From assembly GCA_005281725.1 (NCBI GenBank), contig SSBO01000004.1:1302001-1366000 (forward strand): a stretch of 64,000 bases of DNA, written 5' to 3'. Source of the DNA: Wuchereria bancrofti. Its lineage: Eukaryota; Nematoda; Chromadorea; Rhabditida; Onchocercidae. Position numbers and translations under genes: made by a program. Under the pieces are notes generated by a model. It had not been told where the DNA came from and made no database searches. It saw only the letters and a list, made by a program, of their open reading frames with translations. Each line of letters starts with the position of its first letter. Positions within the stretch are counted from its first letter, which is position 1. Shown piece after piece: positions 25,635 to 37,282 of this stretch.

Positions 25635-27697
25635 ATGTCACAAAACAGTGATATTTTCTGTTCGTCTTCTCTAATAGAGATGATTTTAAAATCTTTTTTT
25701 GTTATTATTACACGGATATTTCTTCAAATGATTATCCCATGTATATCGTTAGCTCAAAGCTCGCCCGAGTCTGATCTATGGATAAACACGACTTATCAAG
25801 CTGAAGACCTTGGAATTCGATACGGAAAGTTACCTCAATGTGAGGCATGGAATTTATGGTGGAAATTACAGGTAAGTTCATAAAATGCATATGTGATCGC
25901 CATTTGAACAGAAGAAAAGTTCCTCAAAGAAAAAAGAGCATATTCTGTTGTATAATTGATTAAAATATGATGGTACCGACAAATCCTAATCTATATTCGG
26001 TTTTACTTTAATATTTAACAACTAATTAATTTCATGCTAACTTGCGATTTATTTAAATATTTGTTATAATATATTTAATATGCTTAAATATCTAATTTTA
26101 TACTTAAATATTTAATTTTGAAATCTTAAATCAAAGCTTCCATTCTTTCAGATAGGTGAAATTAATCCTACGGCAGAAATCATTGATTTGTTATCAATAC
26201 GAAGGGTAGAAATATCATTGAACAGTATAGTACAGCTAGTAAAATTTGGTTTGCCAAAATACCTACTCTCTAAACATAAGGTTGATTTATTCTTCTAATT
26301 TTCAATTCAATTTTGGTTTCGGTTTCTAATTTTCGACTTTTACTTAATATTTTTTTCTCAATTATCTGAGATCTTATTCACATTTTTGCACATCATTTGT
26401 AAATATATAACTGTTGAATGACTCGAAAATAAAACTACTTCTTTTATGATCTAAATTCATGAAATTTAAGGTAGTGCATATCAATTTCAAGAAAGTATGC
26501 AGAAATTACAGTCGATATTTGCTGATTGATTCCTTTTCTGCAGCAAAGTGAGTTCTTCACCTTTATTATCTGAATTTCAATTCTTCAGAAAATGATGCTC
26601 TCCTAGAGCAAATTTATAATTTTATCTGGTTGATCCGTTTCATATTATGAAAGTATTCGGAAAATTTTTGCGTATTTTTCTTTATTCCAACTAAAATAAA
26701 AGAAAAATATCCAAAAGGCAAGGGACTGTGCTAAGTTCGAACTGTTTAGGAAGCATGGAATTAATTTATCTGAAATATGCAGTAATTATGAAACTGGAAA
26801 GAAAACATTTTTGAGTGTAGTAGGTGACAGAAATGATGGATCATACGTCCCAATCAGGTAAATTTGAATTTACTAAATTTGAAACAAAAATAGAAATATT
26901 ATTTTCATTATCTAAGCGACCACATGATCGTTTTTTTTGGTTCACGAGTGTTTTTTTTTTTTTTTGAAGAATAAGAGAAGAAATAAAAGAAGAAAGTCCA
27001 TTTTCAAAGATACCAAGGTTTTGAGCACAGAGTCGCAGAAAACATACGTAATTTTCATGGATGTCAGAAAATGACTCAATTATTTCCTAATAATTGTTGG
27101 AGTTTTAAGCAATTATCACTTGTTTTACAACTTTAAAAATGCCAAAGTAATTATTTAGCATTTTCCATTCTTCAGCACCAAGAAATCTTGGAAGCCTGAC
27201 ATATTAGAAATAGAAGCAAAGAAGCCAAATATTTTATTTACTACCAAATACAATCAGAATTATGTTTCGCAGCCGGTAGATAGATCGCCGTTACTTCCAC
27301 CAGGAGAAATTCGTATCATTAACCCAACAGCGGTTCAAATCACTTATCAAGTAAGTGAGTGCTGAATTAAAGAACTTTTTGCATTCATTTTATAAACTTT
27401 GCTTTTTCAACTTTTTATTTACCTTACACTTTTGAGATAAACTATAGTTCTAAAAATTTATAGGAAAAATTATAGATAGACACTAATTTCGAGCAAAACT
27501 CTACGATGATTGTTGTGCGCAGTCAGAAAGTAGCTGATTTTTACAAACTTGGCGAAATATCGTCAGTGTTTCAAATTCACAAAGGACTAGAAATTGATCG
27601 GGAAAAAGTTTGCGTCGCAGAAAAACTTGGAACGGAGAATATCGATAAAGTAACGAAAAGTTCGTCATTATTTCTCAATCATAAAACTTTACCTTGA
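25635..27697 (+). CDS. Putative secreted protein, unrecognised, 6 exons, about 324 aa
   Basis: Not recognised. Exons: 25635-25871, 26152-26280, 26471-26547, 26723-26857, 27176-27350, 27476-27697; junction phases agree. The first exon has a hydrophobic segment (KSFFVIITRIFLQMIIPCISLA) that would serve as a signal peptide if translation starts at ATG 25635 or 25680. Later parts include LPQCEAWNLWWKLQ, FELFRKHGINLSEICSNYE, PPGEIRIINPTAVQITYQ and a charged C-terminus. No further membrane segment is seen. The weak points are exon 3 (acceptor TTTAAG) and exon 4 (acceptor GGCAAG, chosen because the upstream site puts a stop in frame). The ion-channel gene begins within 300 bases on the same strand, so an operon is possible, or the two could be parts of one gene. 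No function is proposed. Confidence 0.55.
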
Positions 27698-27989
27698 ATT
27701 TGCCAAAAAAGGCAAAAAAATACACTTATCTCTTATCAATTTTATGCCATTTGATTCTATCGTCTAATGATTAGTAAATTTAGTTTGTCACTAATTATTT
27801 ATACATTTTTATTGGAACTAATTAAATTTTCAGTTTTGCAAAACTCAAATGAAAAGCAGAAAAGCAATGAAAGGGTAAATCTTTATCTAACAGTTCCGTA
27901 ATCATTTCTTTCGATTTTATTTGCTTTAAAGAGACTTAATGTTGAAAGAATGTGAAAATTTTGCTAATTATGCGCATTAATGTGTCATA

Positions 27990-30926
27990 ATGCTACCAAT
28001 ATGTGGTAAAAATCAAATTTCTGAAATTTTAACAAAGATTCAGGCAGAAAAGAATGCGAGTTCAAATGAAAAAAATAATGATTCAATGACGTTCTTCAAA
28101 CGAGGCATTCAATTAAGCAGTATTTTAAGTGTGTTTGATAGTGAAATGATGTCGAACGTGATACCTCTTTCATCATCTGTCCTAATGCCATTTCTCAATA
28201 GAAGTCATTATGATTCCAGGTTGTCTCATTCTACCTACTTCTTTCTTTCAGTTATTCTGCATTTTATTTTCATCACCAACATTTCAAGGTCACCACCGAT
28301 CATTCTCGAAGGTGAAATTACGGAAGTATTTTTCGGTATATTGATTCAGTCGATGTCAAATTTTGATCAAAGTACAATGGTTAGTTAGTAGTATTAATTT
28401 TCAAGTTTTCTTAGTTCTAATTCAGAAAATAATTTCTTTTAAAAATTACTGGGCTTGACAAGCATCATATTGAGTGCTTAATTCCCACTCAAAATTCAAC
28501 TCTTGATTGAAAAAAAAACTAGGATTATGATATGGATATATGGCTACGTATGGCATGGCATGACCGACGCTTGGCACATCAGTTTGATCGACCAATTTTA
28601 GTCAATGATGAAAATATGCTTAAGTTAGTGCTTAACTTCATCTTAATGAATTTATTTTTACGGAAAATTTTTTAAATGAGTTTTCATTAGCAAGAATTCC
28701 TGTTTTACTTTTTACTAAATAATTTAGAAATGGTTTTTTATTCTTTCTGCAAGAGAAATATAATGTTACCGTCATACAGCAGTAATATTTGCAGAAAAAT
28801 TTGGCGCCCATCACCATTTTTCCAGAATGCTAAAGAGGCAGAATATCATCGAATGACAACGTTGAATTTTTGGTTGTACATATTTCCTAATGGCGAAATT
28901 TTCTTCGAAACACAGTATGTTACTTTTAATTATAATAGAAAGTTAACACAGCATATAGATTTAATTTATTGGCATGTTCAATAAGTTGATTTGTTACATT
29001 TTTATTATACCAAAAATATTTTATCACATACTCGATACCCAAATATGCACGAACAGCTTTTGTAGTATGTAGTATTTTAGCTTATACTTGAAACCATCAT
29101 GCAAACTTATCCTATGTAAATATCCTCACGATAATCAGGTGTGCTCGTTGAAGATCACTGCTAGTAAGCAATGTTTTTTTTTTTTTTTTTGAGTTTTTTA
29201 TGGCGTAAAGAGTATGATTGTTTTAAAAAGGTTGCACAGATGTGGCTGCAATATGATAGCGGCATTATCTCAAAAAGATTACCTTTTTGAACACTGGCAT
29301 CTAAAATGAGTAGCGCATTATTATAATCAAAAATATGGCACAATCAGTAAAAAATATTGTTGCTTACTTAAACTTCTCCATCTCTAAACTCTCATTCTTA
29401 CACATTTACTTCATATTTACTGAAGTACTTTACTTTCATTACTCGCACAGTATTTTAGAAATTAAATTGTTACAGTAGCATCTGGTCAAAATTCAATACG
29501 ATATAGTTGGTTCCCTCGTTTGAGCGATGCAATTCGAATGAATAAACTGATGGAATCTGAAGAACTTTACGTCGAGAAATATTACAAGCGGTATTGTGAT
29601 GGAGTGCGCAAAACGGGTATTTCATGCTCTTGAAAATTTAACTTCTCGAGCAGTAACTGTCCGCACTGTAAAAAGCAAAAGTTTGATTCACGTGGAAGGA
29701 TTAGAAAAATAATTTTCGTAGTAAGACATTGTTAGACTTAGCTGAATTGTTTGTTATTTCTTTTATCAGTAACTTAATGAACAACGAATATGACAGTACT
29801 TTATTTACTTAGACAATTGAATCTCAGCTAAACTGTTCCAATGAAAAACTCAAAAAATCTATCTCCAAAATTCAGGTAATTTCTCATGTTTGGAAGCAAG
29901 TTGTCAACTGAAACGTAGTCTTGGCTATCACATGACACGAACTTATATTCCTACAGCAACTTGTGTTGTCTTTTCTTGGATCAGTGTTTGGCTACCAGAA
30001 GAATTCGTCACTGGCCGAATATTCGGCTCATTAACACTATTTTTGACGCTTAGTGCGGAAAGCAGTGCAGTTAAGGAAGTGTTACCAAAAGTATCTTACA
30101 TGAAGGTTGTAATGATTCGTTTTCTCTTAGAAATGCAAGATTTGAAGAAAAGGGGATGATTTTTTGATTGAATTTCAATGCCTCAAATTCTTTAAATTTT
30201 TAAATTTGTTATTATTGTCTTTTAGATTCAAGCGTTTAGTAAAGGAAAAAACAATAGTCCTCAAAATAAGACGTTACAAAAGGGTTTTAACTTATAAAAT
30301 TGCTATTTGCAAAGCTTATTTTGTTCAGGCCATTGATCTCTGGTTTGGCTTTACGGCAAGCTTTGTTTTTATAACAATGCTTGAAGCTTTGATTGTTATT
30401 TCACTCGAATATAAATCACGAGAACTGGTAATAATTGTTACTTTTTATTCTTCGTCCCATTTCACTTGTTACCTATGTATTATTTCAATCATTACATAGT
30501 TTTTAAATTCCATTTTTGTAGCTTTACCCTTTGGTTTTTTCATACTCTCTATATGTTCCCATTTCTTTCAAAGTGTTTTGTAGTCTGTTTATTTAATATT
30601 CAAATTTAAAAATTTTTATTTTGCTTTTTAAGAAATGATTTAAAAGCCACTATTTCTTGATATTAATGCAATCAGTGGGAGTTAGCTCAGATTGCAAATG
30701 ATTGCAGCGGAAGAAAGCAGAGTCAGGTTTAAATGATATGTCGCGATATCAGATGATGCTACTTATGCTAGAATCGGGTCGTTATCATTCAACTGCTCGT
30801 CACATCGATAGATATTGTCGAACGCTGTATCCGGTCGTTTTTCTTCTTTTCCTCATAATCTACTATTTCGTAATCACAGAGGGAGACGAAACAAAGTGTC
30901 TTCAGAGGTCAAGCGATGAATTATAA
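27990..30926 (+). CDS. Cys-loop ligand-gated ion channel subunit (glycine/glutamate-chloride type fold), 9 exons, about 437 aa
   Basis: Pentameric neurotransmitter-gated channel subunit of the plasma membrane. Exons: 27990-28219, 28289-28379, 28523-28623, 28795-28914, 29081-29163, 29476-29616, 29876-30105, 30329-30427, 30708-30926; all phases match. Visible landmarks: RMAWHDRRLAH, KIWRPSPFFQNAKEAEYH, the Cys-loop with exactly 13 residues between cysteines (29081-29163), a second cysteine pair 10 residues apart (CDGVRKTGNFSC) as in glycine and glutamate-gated chloride channels, M1 (RTYIPTATCVVFSWISVWL), M2, LPKVSYMKAIDLW, M3 and M4. The M3-M4 loop is very short. The pore start reads T-G-R instead of Pro-Ala-Arg. 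No signal peptide is seen after ATG 27990; the true 5' end is unresolved, and 27834-27874 is a candidate upstream exon or trans-splice site. Confidence 0.85.
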
Positions 30927-30986
30927 TATATCTTTGTAAAATGTTACAAAATATATTCTTTTAATCGTAACTTTTATGCTAGAAAA

Positions 30987-31013
30987 TCGAAGTACACATT
31001 AATTGTACTTCGA
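30987..31013. other. Perfect 10-base inverted repeat, 7-base loop, in the channel 3' flank
   Basis: Arms TCGAAGTACA (30987-30996) and TGTACTTCGA (31004-31013). It begins 61 bases after the channel stop codon, so it probably lies in the 3' UTR and could form an RNA hairpin. Confidence 0.6.
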
Positions 31014-33186
31014 CCTCATTAGATCCATTGAAATTCATTGCTAGCACAAGTGGTAAAGTAATGAAATAATTATTAAAAGTAGCATCTCAGTTTGTTAAAT
31101 ATGATTTTTTTGTATGTCTCATGTTGCCTCACATAAACAAAAATGGAATTTAACAAAAATATTTCCATTACTTTTCAACTTTTTCACAACATTTTACGTT
31201 TTATGTATTTTATGTAAAAGTCAAAATATAGCGTTCCTGATTCATAAAATGTGATCATTTGCATCATTTATCATTCAGACTTTTCATACAATTTCATTTG
31301 AAATGATTCACATTAAATAACAATCTGACCACTTGAAAATTGGGAAATAAATTTTTGACATAAGCTTTAAATTTACAATTATAATTCTATTTGAAAGTCT
31401 CTGAATGAAGTTTTTTTTTCACACAATTTTTTAATAAAATTTAAAATTTACAACACATATGAATGTAGTATTGCAGTACACGAGAATTCTTAATTATACT
31501 TTAAGCAAAAGGGAAAAACCACAAGCTAAATTAGATTTCATAAAATTAAAATTTTACTAAAGTGATTCGCTTTTACTATTCTTCAGGATGTACATTATTC
31601 TTTTGTTACGAAATATCGAAAGAAAATCCAAATGTTATAGAATCTGGCAACTCAAGGAATAAAATCGACATAATTGATGAAAGAATAATTCATTTTCATA
31701 TCTTCTTTCGTTTCGTTTTTCGACAGTTAAGAGACGGCATTTTTTCCAAAGATGAAAGTGGAAAGGGAAGGCGGTGTACATTGTCTTGCTCGACCCATAA
31801 AAACTATATAAATAGAAAATAATTTGAAAATTCAGCATCTTTTAATTATTTTCATGGTAAGACGGCGATTGGAAACTTCAAGTATTTGGTGTATGAAGGA
31901 ATTTAATTGATATCATCGTCTTTCTCCCTCATTTTACTATTTCTATCCTTTTTCGAAAAAAAACCGACATTGGTAGTAATGGTTGTTTGGTTAGTCAATT
32001 CTAATCATTAAAGATGATCTCATTAAAATCATAATATATCAATTATTGATTTCACTTAATTTGTCCAGAGTTTTGGCTTATACGGTAGTATGACATAAAT
32101 TGGTGACGATGATTTATTACTTTCTAATTCACTTAAAATTATTTGGAGATGCTAAGTTAAATACAATCTCTTTTTTAATATCATATCTAACTGTTTCCTG
32201 AAATGATAATATTAAAAATAACGAAGAAACCGTATCATATTAACTTTCCCAAACTTTTTGGATGGAATACAATGAATTTTTGCAGTATTTATTTAAATAG
32301 CCGAGAAAATATTAGCAAATTTTTTAGACGATGTGAAAATCTGGAAAATTACGTTCTTAATTTTATTGTAAAGTTTAGTCTAATTGGCCAGAAAAACAGG
32401 AAATTTTATTTTCTTGATTGAATTTTCAAAACTGATTTTATTTTCCAGTCGACTCTGATAGCTCATTATCAGAGTGGCCATTACAGAGATGTTATTGGTT
32501 AACGCTCCAGTTATCCCAGATGTTTTGTGAGTGTTATTCTAGTAGAACAACATACTTGTGCAAATGTTTAACATTATTGCTCTGTTCCACCATTTTTACC
32601 GATCACGAAAATGAGCGATTTATGACGGATACATTTATGATACATAAATCGAAAAAGGATTTTACAACCAGGAAGGCAGGCATAAAGACTAAGATATCCA
32701 TGTATAAAAAAGAAAAAAATCGTAACATTTATTTCTAAACATTCGATTCGTCGTTTTTTTTTTTTTTTTTTTTTAAACATAAACAATTCAAATCGAGAAG
32801 AAAAGGATTACTTTGAATTGCGTTTCCTTTTCATGGGCTGTTGAATGAATTATGGCTCATCACTTTTGGCATTTTAATTGCGCTAATATTATTAATATTA
32901 CTGCTAACAGCAATCAATTTTAGGGAATACTGAAATACAAAATGCTACCTGAACTACTTCCAATCGAATTGTTTTTGCATCTTTCAAAATGGTATTTTTT
33001 GCGAGAACAAATAAATGGCACATATATATGTGTATCATTTTCCTCTTCTTGCAAATATTTCTTCAAAAATTCTTTTTTAAAGTTGTACGAAAGAAAAACT
33101 TAAAAAGTTTCTGGAATGCTTTTTGTACGCAGTGAGTTTGGAATTTCTCATTGATAAAGTAAATCTGTTTTTTTTTTTTTTTTGAA

Positions 33187-33220
33187 TCTGGAAATCACTT
33201 TTTTCAAAGTAATTTCCAGA
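33187..33220. other. 15-base inverted repeat with 4-base loop
   Basis: Arms 33187-33201 (TCTGGAAATCACTTT) and 33206-33220 (AAAGTAATTTCCAGA) pair at 14 of 15 positions around a TTTC loop, following a poly-T run. Small hairpin RNA or chance; intergenic. Confidence 0.5.
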
Positions 33221-33709
33221 TAGAACAAAACAATCTCACGTGACAAGTTCAGGAATTCTTACTCCTTCCTTTCTCAGTAGTCATAAGGTGTTGACTTTAA
33301 TTATTGCAACCTATTTTGGATGATATAGAAAGCTGAAGTATCTTTCAGCAATAAAATCCAACATTTGTCTTTTCATCCTTCTGAATTTCCCATTTTATCG
33401 AATCGCATCCTTCCAAAATCACTGAATTTTTAAATTACATAGAGTTTTGATGCAATTTTCTGATTTTTCTCTGTGCCCAAAAGATTATGAAATACGATAT
33501 ATTTTTCTAAAATCGATTATACGATTTGCATATTAAATATTTGAGGCACGAATTCCTTTCTCCCACTTCCTTCCACCGTAACTTGAACATTAAATATGTC
33601 ACAATAATTAAGTGCAAACTATGTTCAATCAACGGAATTTGAAGAAAAATTGATTTCGAGTGACCTATCGGATCACTCTTCTTCGTCCGTCTCATCCATT
33701 TTGCACATT

Positions 33710-35302
33710 TTATTGTATCTGAAATGACATAGCTCCGGCTGCAAATAGGCCATTGTTCTTTGTTGATGATAAAAGTAGTTTTAATATTAGAAAAAACAAA
33801 AAAGCTTTATTTGATTGATTGCTCACTAGTATTCACCAGACTTGATGAATAGATTTTCTTGTAAGTTAATTCTCAACCAAATGGTTCACAAGTGACAGTA
33901 TCACTTTATAAGATAGGATTTTTTAGAATAAGTTCAATATTATGGATAAATGTATCATTACGAAAATACGCTTACTTCAGAGAATAAATCAAGATTTTTA
34001 TCGTACTTTGGGTTCCCAATATTAAGACTGCTTATCATATTTTCGGCATCAGAACTGTTTGTTACACTTCGAAGACTAAGGAAAATCTTGGAATTCTAAA
34101 AAATGAAAACAGTTGAGAATATATCAGAATATTGTCACTCTTTAATGTTTTCCTAAAAAATGTTTCGGCGAGTGTTACAAATACAAAAATTACTAATCTA
34201 AAAAAGAAGATTATTAACCCAAAAATTACATTCTGTTATCATTGAAATCTAAAATTTTCTAGTCATACCTGAAGAATACTTATTATTAGTATTAATTAAT
34301 TTAAAATTTTGTATTACTACTGAGAAAGAATGATTTTACAGAAACTATTATTTATAGTAGTTTTTATGACTTTCGTTTAGATTCACAATCGTCTATTACT
34401 TATAATTCATTTTGAACGGTACTTAATCAGATCAATGGACAGATTCTATAGGGTATTAAAGTTTTAAGAGCAAAACAAGACTGTCTATGGAAGAATCCTA
34501 CAGTATTCTCTGATTTTTAAAACTGCTTCATATTTTTTTCTACAAATCAAAAAGTTTTAAAGGACGCAAAAATCATTACAGTTTCGGTAATATCATGCAG
34601 AAATCATTTAAGGGTTGAAGAATGTCTAATTAGAGTGATATTAATACAATTTCATTTGATGGTGCTGCTGACGTAGAAACCGGAAATATTTGAAGACAAA
34701 AGGAATTAATTCATTCTTTTGCGTTTGTGATATGTATGCTTTTTGTAAAAATACGTATCAAAGATCAAATTTTCGAAAAATTTGCTACTCTAGCCGTCAT
34801 TTGTTGTCTGAGTTGGATGGAAAGACGTGCAGCTCGAACCCATTCATTTTTCAACATTTGCTTAGTTAGATGTTAAAAGAAGTGTTGGAAATGAAAAATG
34901 ATCGAAATAACCTTTGACCAATAATCCATCAAAATGGTAACGGTCATTTCTACCTTCTCTTTATCCTGACATTTGGCTGATCTGTTCGACACTTGCCTGA
35001 GTTTTTTCCTTCAGTATTTTAGTTTCTAATCTGAAATTTGGGAAAGATAATGGATAATGGATTTTGTTCAAATAAGTAGCGCAAGCTATCGAAAGCAATA
35101 ATCAAGATTCTGTCTAGTCTTTTTTTTAACTCCTCTAACTCAGAGTGTGAAATTAATTTCGTAACATAAAAATTGGAGTTTCTGCCTCCTGAAATGTAAT
35201 TATGTTATTTAAGTTAAGAATAAACTGCTAAAATTAAAACATAAGATCAAAAATTTCCCTTAAAAAAACCCATAAACCTAATCTTCCAGATCTATTTATT
35301 AG
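33710..35302 (-). CDS. Chain of small phase-matched exons, unrecognised protein, 5' end not found
   Basis: Exons: 35278-35302, 35140-35188, 34997-35030, 34789-34860, 33976-34095, 33710-33718, together 102 codons ending in TAA. Consecutive phases (1, 2, 0, 0, 0) agree, which is unlikely by chance over six exons. The residues look coding: KLISHSELETKILKEKTQ, QMLKNEWVRAARLSIQLRQQ (helical, amphipathic) and SLRSVTNSSDAENMISSLN. The donor of the 34997 exon would be GC (CAG|GCAAGT). No initiator ATG or upstream exon was found: in the expected phase the sequence before 35302 runs into a stop. It could therefore be the 3' end of a gene with missed exons, or a relic. No function is proposed. Confidence 0.35.
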
Positions 35303-35618
35303 CTGCAAAATATTTTTCATTTACCGCTCAGATCAATAGCTCATTATATTATTCATCAAATATTATCATTTTTATTTGGATATCTTTTATCCACAACGTA
35401 ATTTTGGTTCGAAAGACATTTGCAAAGAAAATCTGATTTGGAAAGGCCAATAATGTGTGGGAAGAGTAAGCCAAGTTTTTAATCATCATCGAGTTAGTCG
35501 GAGTTCATTACAGCTGTAGATTTTAAAGCATAACATTATGGTGCGACTTGTTTTCGGTTTCCTCGTCTTTTGAACGCAAATACTTTTTTAGCAAATTAAA
35601 TTCATTTAGGCAGAAAGA
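35303..35618. other. Gap between divergent genes
   Basis: No exon recognised. It should contain the promoter of the secreted Lys/Glu-rich protein; a TTCATTTAG acceptor (35601-35609) sits nine bases before its start codon. Confidence 0.5.
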
Positions 35619-37282
35619 ATGAAGCTCCTAGTAGCTCTTGCTTTGTTCTTCTTATCAGTTGTTGTGTTATCGAGCCCAGTACCTAGGCCAGGTTTGTTTT
35701 AAGTTTACTCAGTCACTAATAATGCACAGTTTTTGATTAAAATATTAAACTTTCAGTCAAGTTTTTAATTAAAGATGTTTGCTGATATACAGTTTCATCT
35801 GCGGTATTGAATAAAACAATCACAATTCTTTCAAATTCGCAACATCTTTATTTGGTACTTGTATTGAATTAAATTTGGAATTTCTGATTTAAATTTCTTT
35901 CAATAAAAAGTGTTCACTATCCAAAATTATTCCTTGTTAAAATTTCAATATCTAGCTGAGTAATCTTCACATAGAGTAATATTCACATTTCAGATGAGGC
36001 TGAAATAACTCCATCAGTAGCCGAGAAGGAGGAGGTCCCGATTGCCAAGGTATTTATATAATCTATCTATTGCTAAGATTAGTTTTCATTACAGAAAGAA
36101 ACCAATCTTCTACGTCAAGGAAAAATATATAATCTAAAAGTCTACTAATTAGTTTCATTCCAATCAATTTTTGTTGTCAATCACTTTTCATTTATAAAGC
36201 AAATTCAAAAAGATTACAAAGTAGGTATAGCCAGCTTCTTTAAGGCTCTTCTTTCATTTATTGAAAATCCATGGCAAAATCTGAGCTAAAAATTTCAGAT
36301 TTTCATATCTAAATTCAAATTGTATTTAGCATAAAAACTTTTTGCGGATTTCAAGTAATTCTTAATTTTTCTAAACAAAAAAGAGTGGAGATTAAGACCT
36401 TTGGTCCCTTATCCTTATAAAAATCTTTCTTCCTTGGGAATTAATTCCTCATTTATAATATTGGAATAAGATGACAAATTTGCAAATTGTTTTTCAATCC
36501 AGGCAGAACACAAAGATTCAAAAAAAGGTGGCAAAGAAGAAGTGAAAGAAGAAAAGAAACACTTAAAATCAGAAGAAGCGTCAAAGGACGCATCCAAAGA
36601 AGCAAAGGGAACTGAAGAATCAAAAAAGGAATCGGAAGGCGCGAAGTCGGACTCGGCATCAGTGGAAGCATCCAAACAAGGTGAGAAAGAATCGAAAACA
36701 AAAGAAGATGGAGTGAAGGAGGACAAGAAGAGTGAGATAGAAAAATCTTCAGAGCCGAAAAAAGAAGAAGCAAAAGAAACTACTGTGGTACCAACAAATG
36801 ATGAAGGAGTTGCTGATGCAGCAAAAGAGAGCGAGAAGTCCACGGAAACATTAAAGGAAAGTAAAAAGTCTGCCGAGACACCAAAAGAAGGTGAAAAGTC
36901 TACTGAAGCACCAAAGGAAGTTGAAAAACTAACAGAAGCAACAAAAGAAAGCGAAAAACTTTCAGAAGAGCCAAAAGAAGACGAAAAGAATACTGAATCA
37001 TTAAAGAAAGAAGGTAAATCTGATGAGCCAGTTAAAGAAGAAAAGAAAGATGATGAAAAGGAGGAAAAGCCAACTGAGGCAGCTAAAGGAGGTGGACAAA
37101 CGGCTGTGACATCGAAAGGAAGCGATTCAGTGGAAGCAACCAAGGAAGCGGAAGAAGTGAAAGAGGCAAAAATATCGGAGGAAGCAAAAGAGGAAGTGAA
37201 GGATGGTGAAGGTTCGGGAAAGCCGGGGAAAACGGAAACACCAGTGGTGAAGTCAAGTAAGTTACTTGGTGACAAGTTCTGA
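35619..37282 (+). CDS. Secreted Lys/Glu-rich repeat protein, 3 exons, about 302 aa
   Basis: Exons: 35619-35691, 35994-36049, 36503-37282; phases 1 and 0 match. A clear signal peptide (MKLLVALALFFLSVVVLSSP) is followed by an acidic linker and then 260 codons made almost only of Lys, Glu, Ser, Ala, Thr and Asp. Within this lie seven decapeptide repeats of the type E-x-E-K-S-T-E-x-x-K (36827-37036). The composition predicts an extended, disordered, highly charged secreted protein with no cysteine in the mature part. Filarial worms secrete low-complexity proteins of this general kind, but no specific family is recognised. Start ATG 35619 lies ten bases after a TTTAG acceptor. An AATAAA signal follows at 37328. 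A 286-codon antisense frame over exon 3 is a shadow of its codon bias. Confidence 0.85.
36827..37036 (+). repeat. Seven 30-base coding repeats (decapeptide units)
   Basis: Seven in-frame 30-base units, for example ESEKSTETLK, EGEKSTEAPK and EVEKLTEATK. The units are diverged at third positions and at the S/G/V/D position, so they are not a very recent expansion. Confidence 0.85.

Larger units (their letters stand above)
30927..33709. other. Intergenic; two inverted repeats, no firm gene
   Basis: Contains the 3' flank of the channel gene. Inverted repeats lie at 30987-31013 and 33187-33220 and a weaker one at 32452-32475. An isolated acceptor/donor-bounded open stretch (32449-32499) has no partner exons and was not called. 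Confidence 0.5.

Noticed and set aside
32449..32499. Acceptor- and donor-bounded open segment starting STLIAHYQSGHYRD
   Set aside because: Single isolated segment with no compatible exons around it; the inverted repeat 32452-32475 also lies inside.
36415..37275. 286-codon minus-strand frame rich in Ser, Phe and Leu
   Set aside because: It is antisense to the Lys/Glu-rich secreted protein, whose biased codons (AAG, GAA, TCA) keep the opposite strand open. The plus-strand gene has a signal peptide and proper splice sites.
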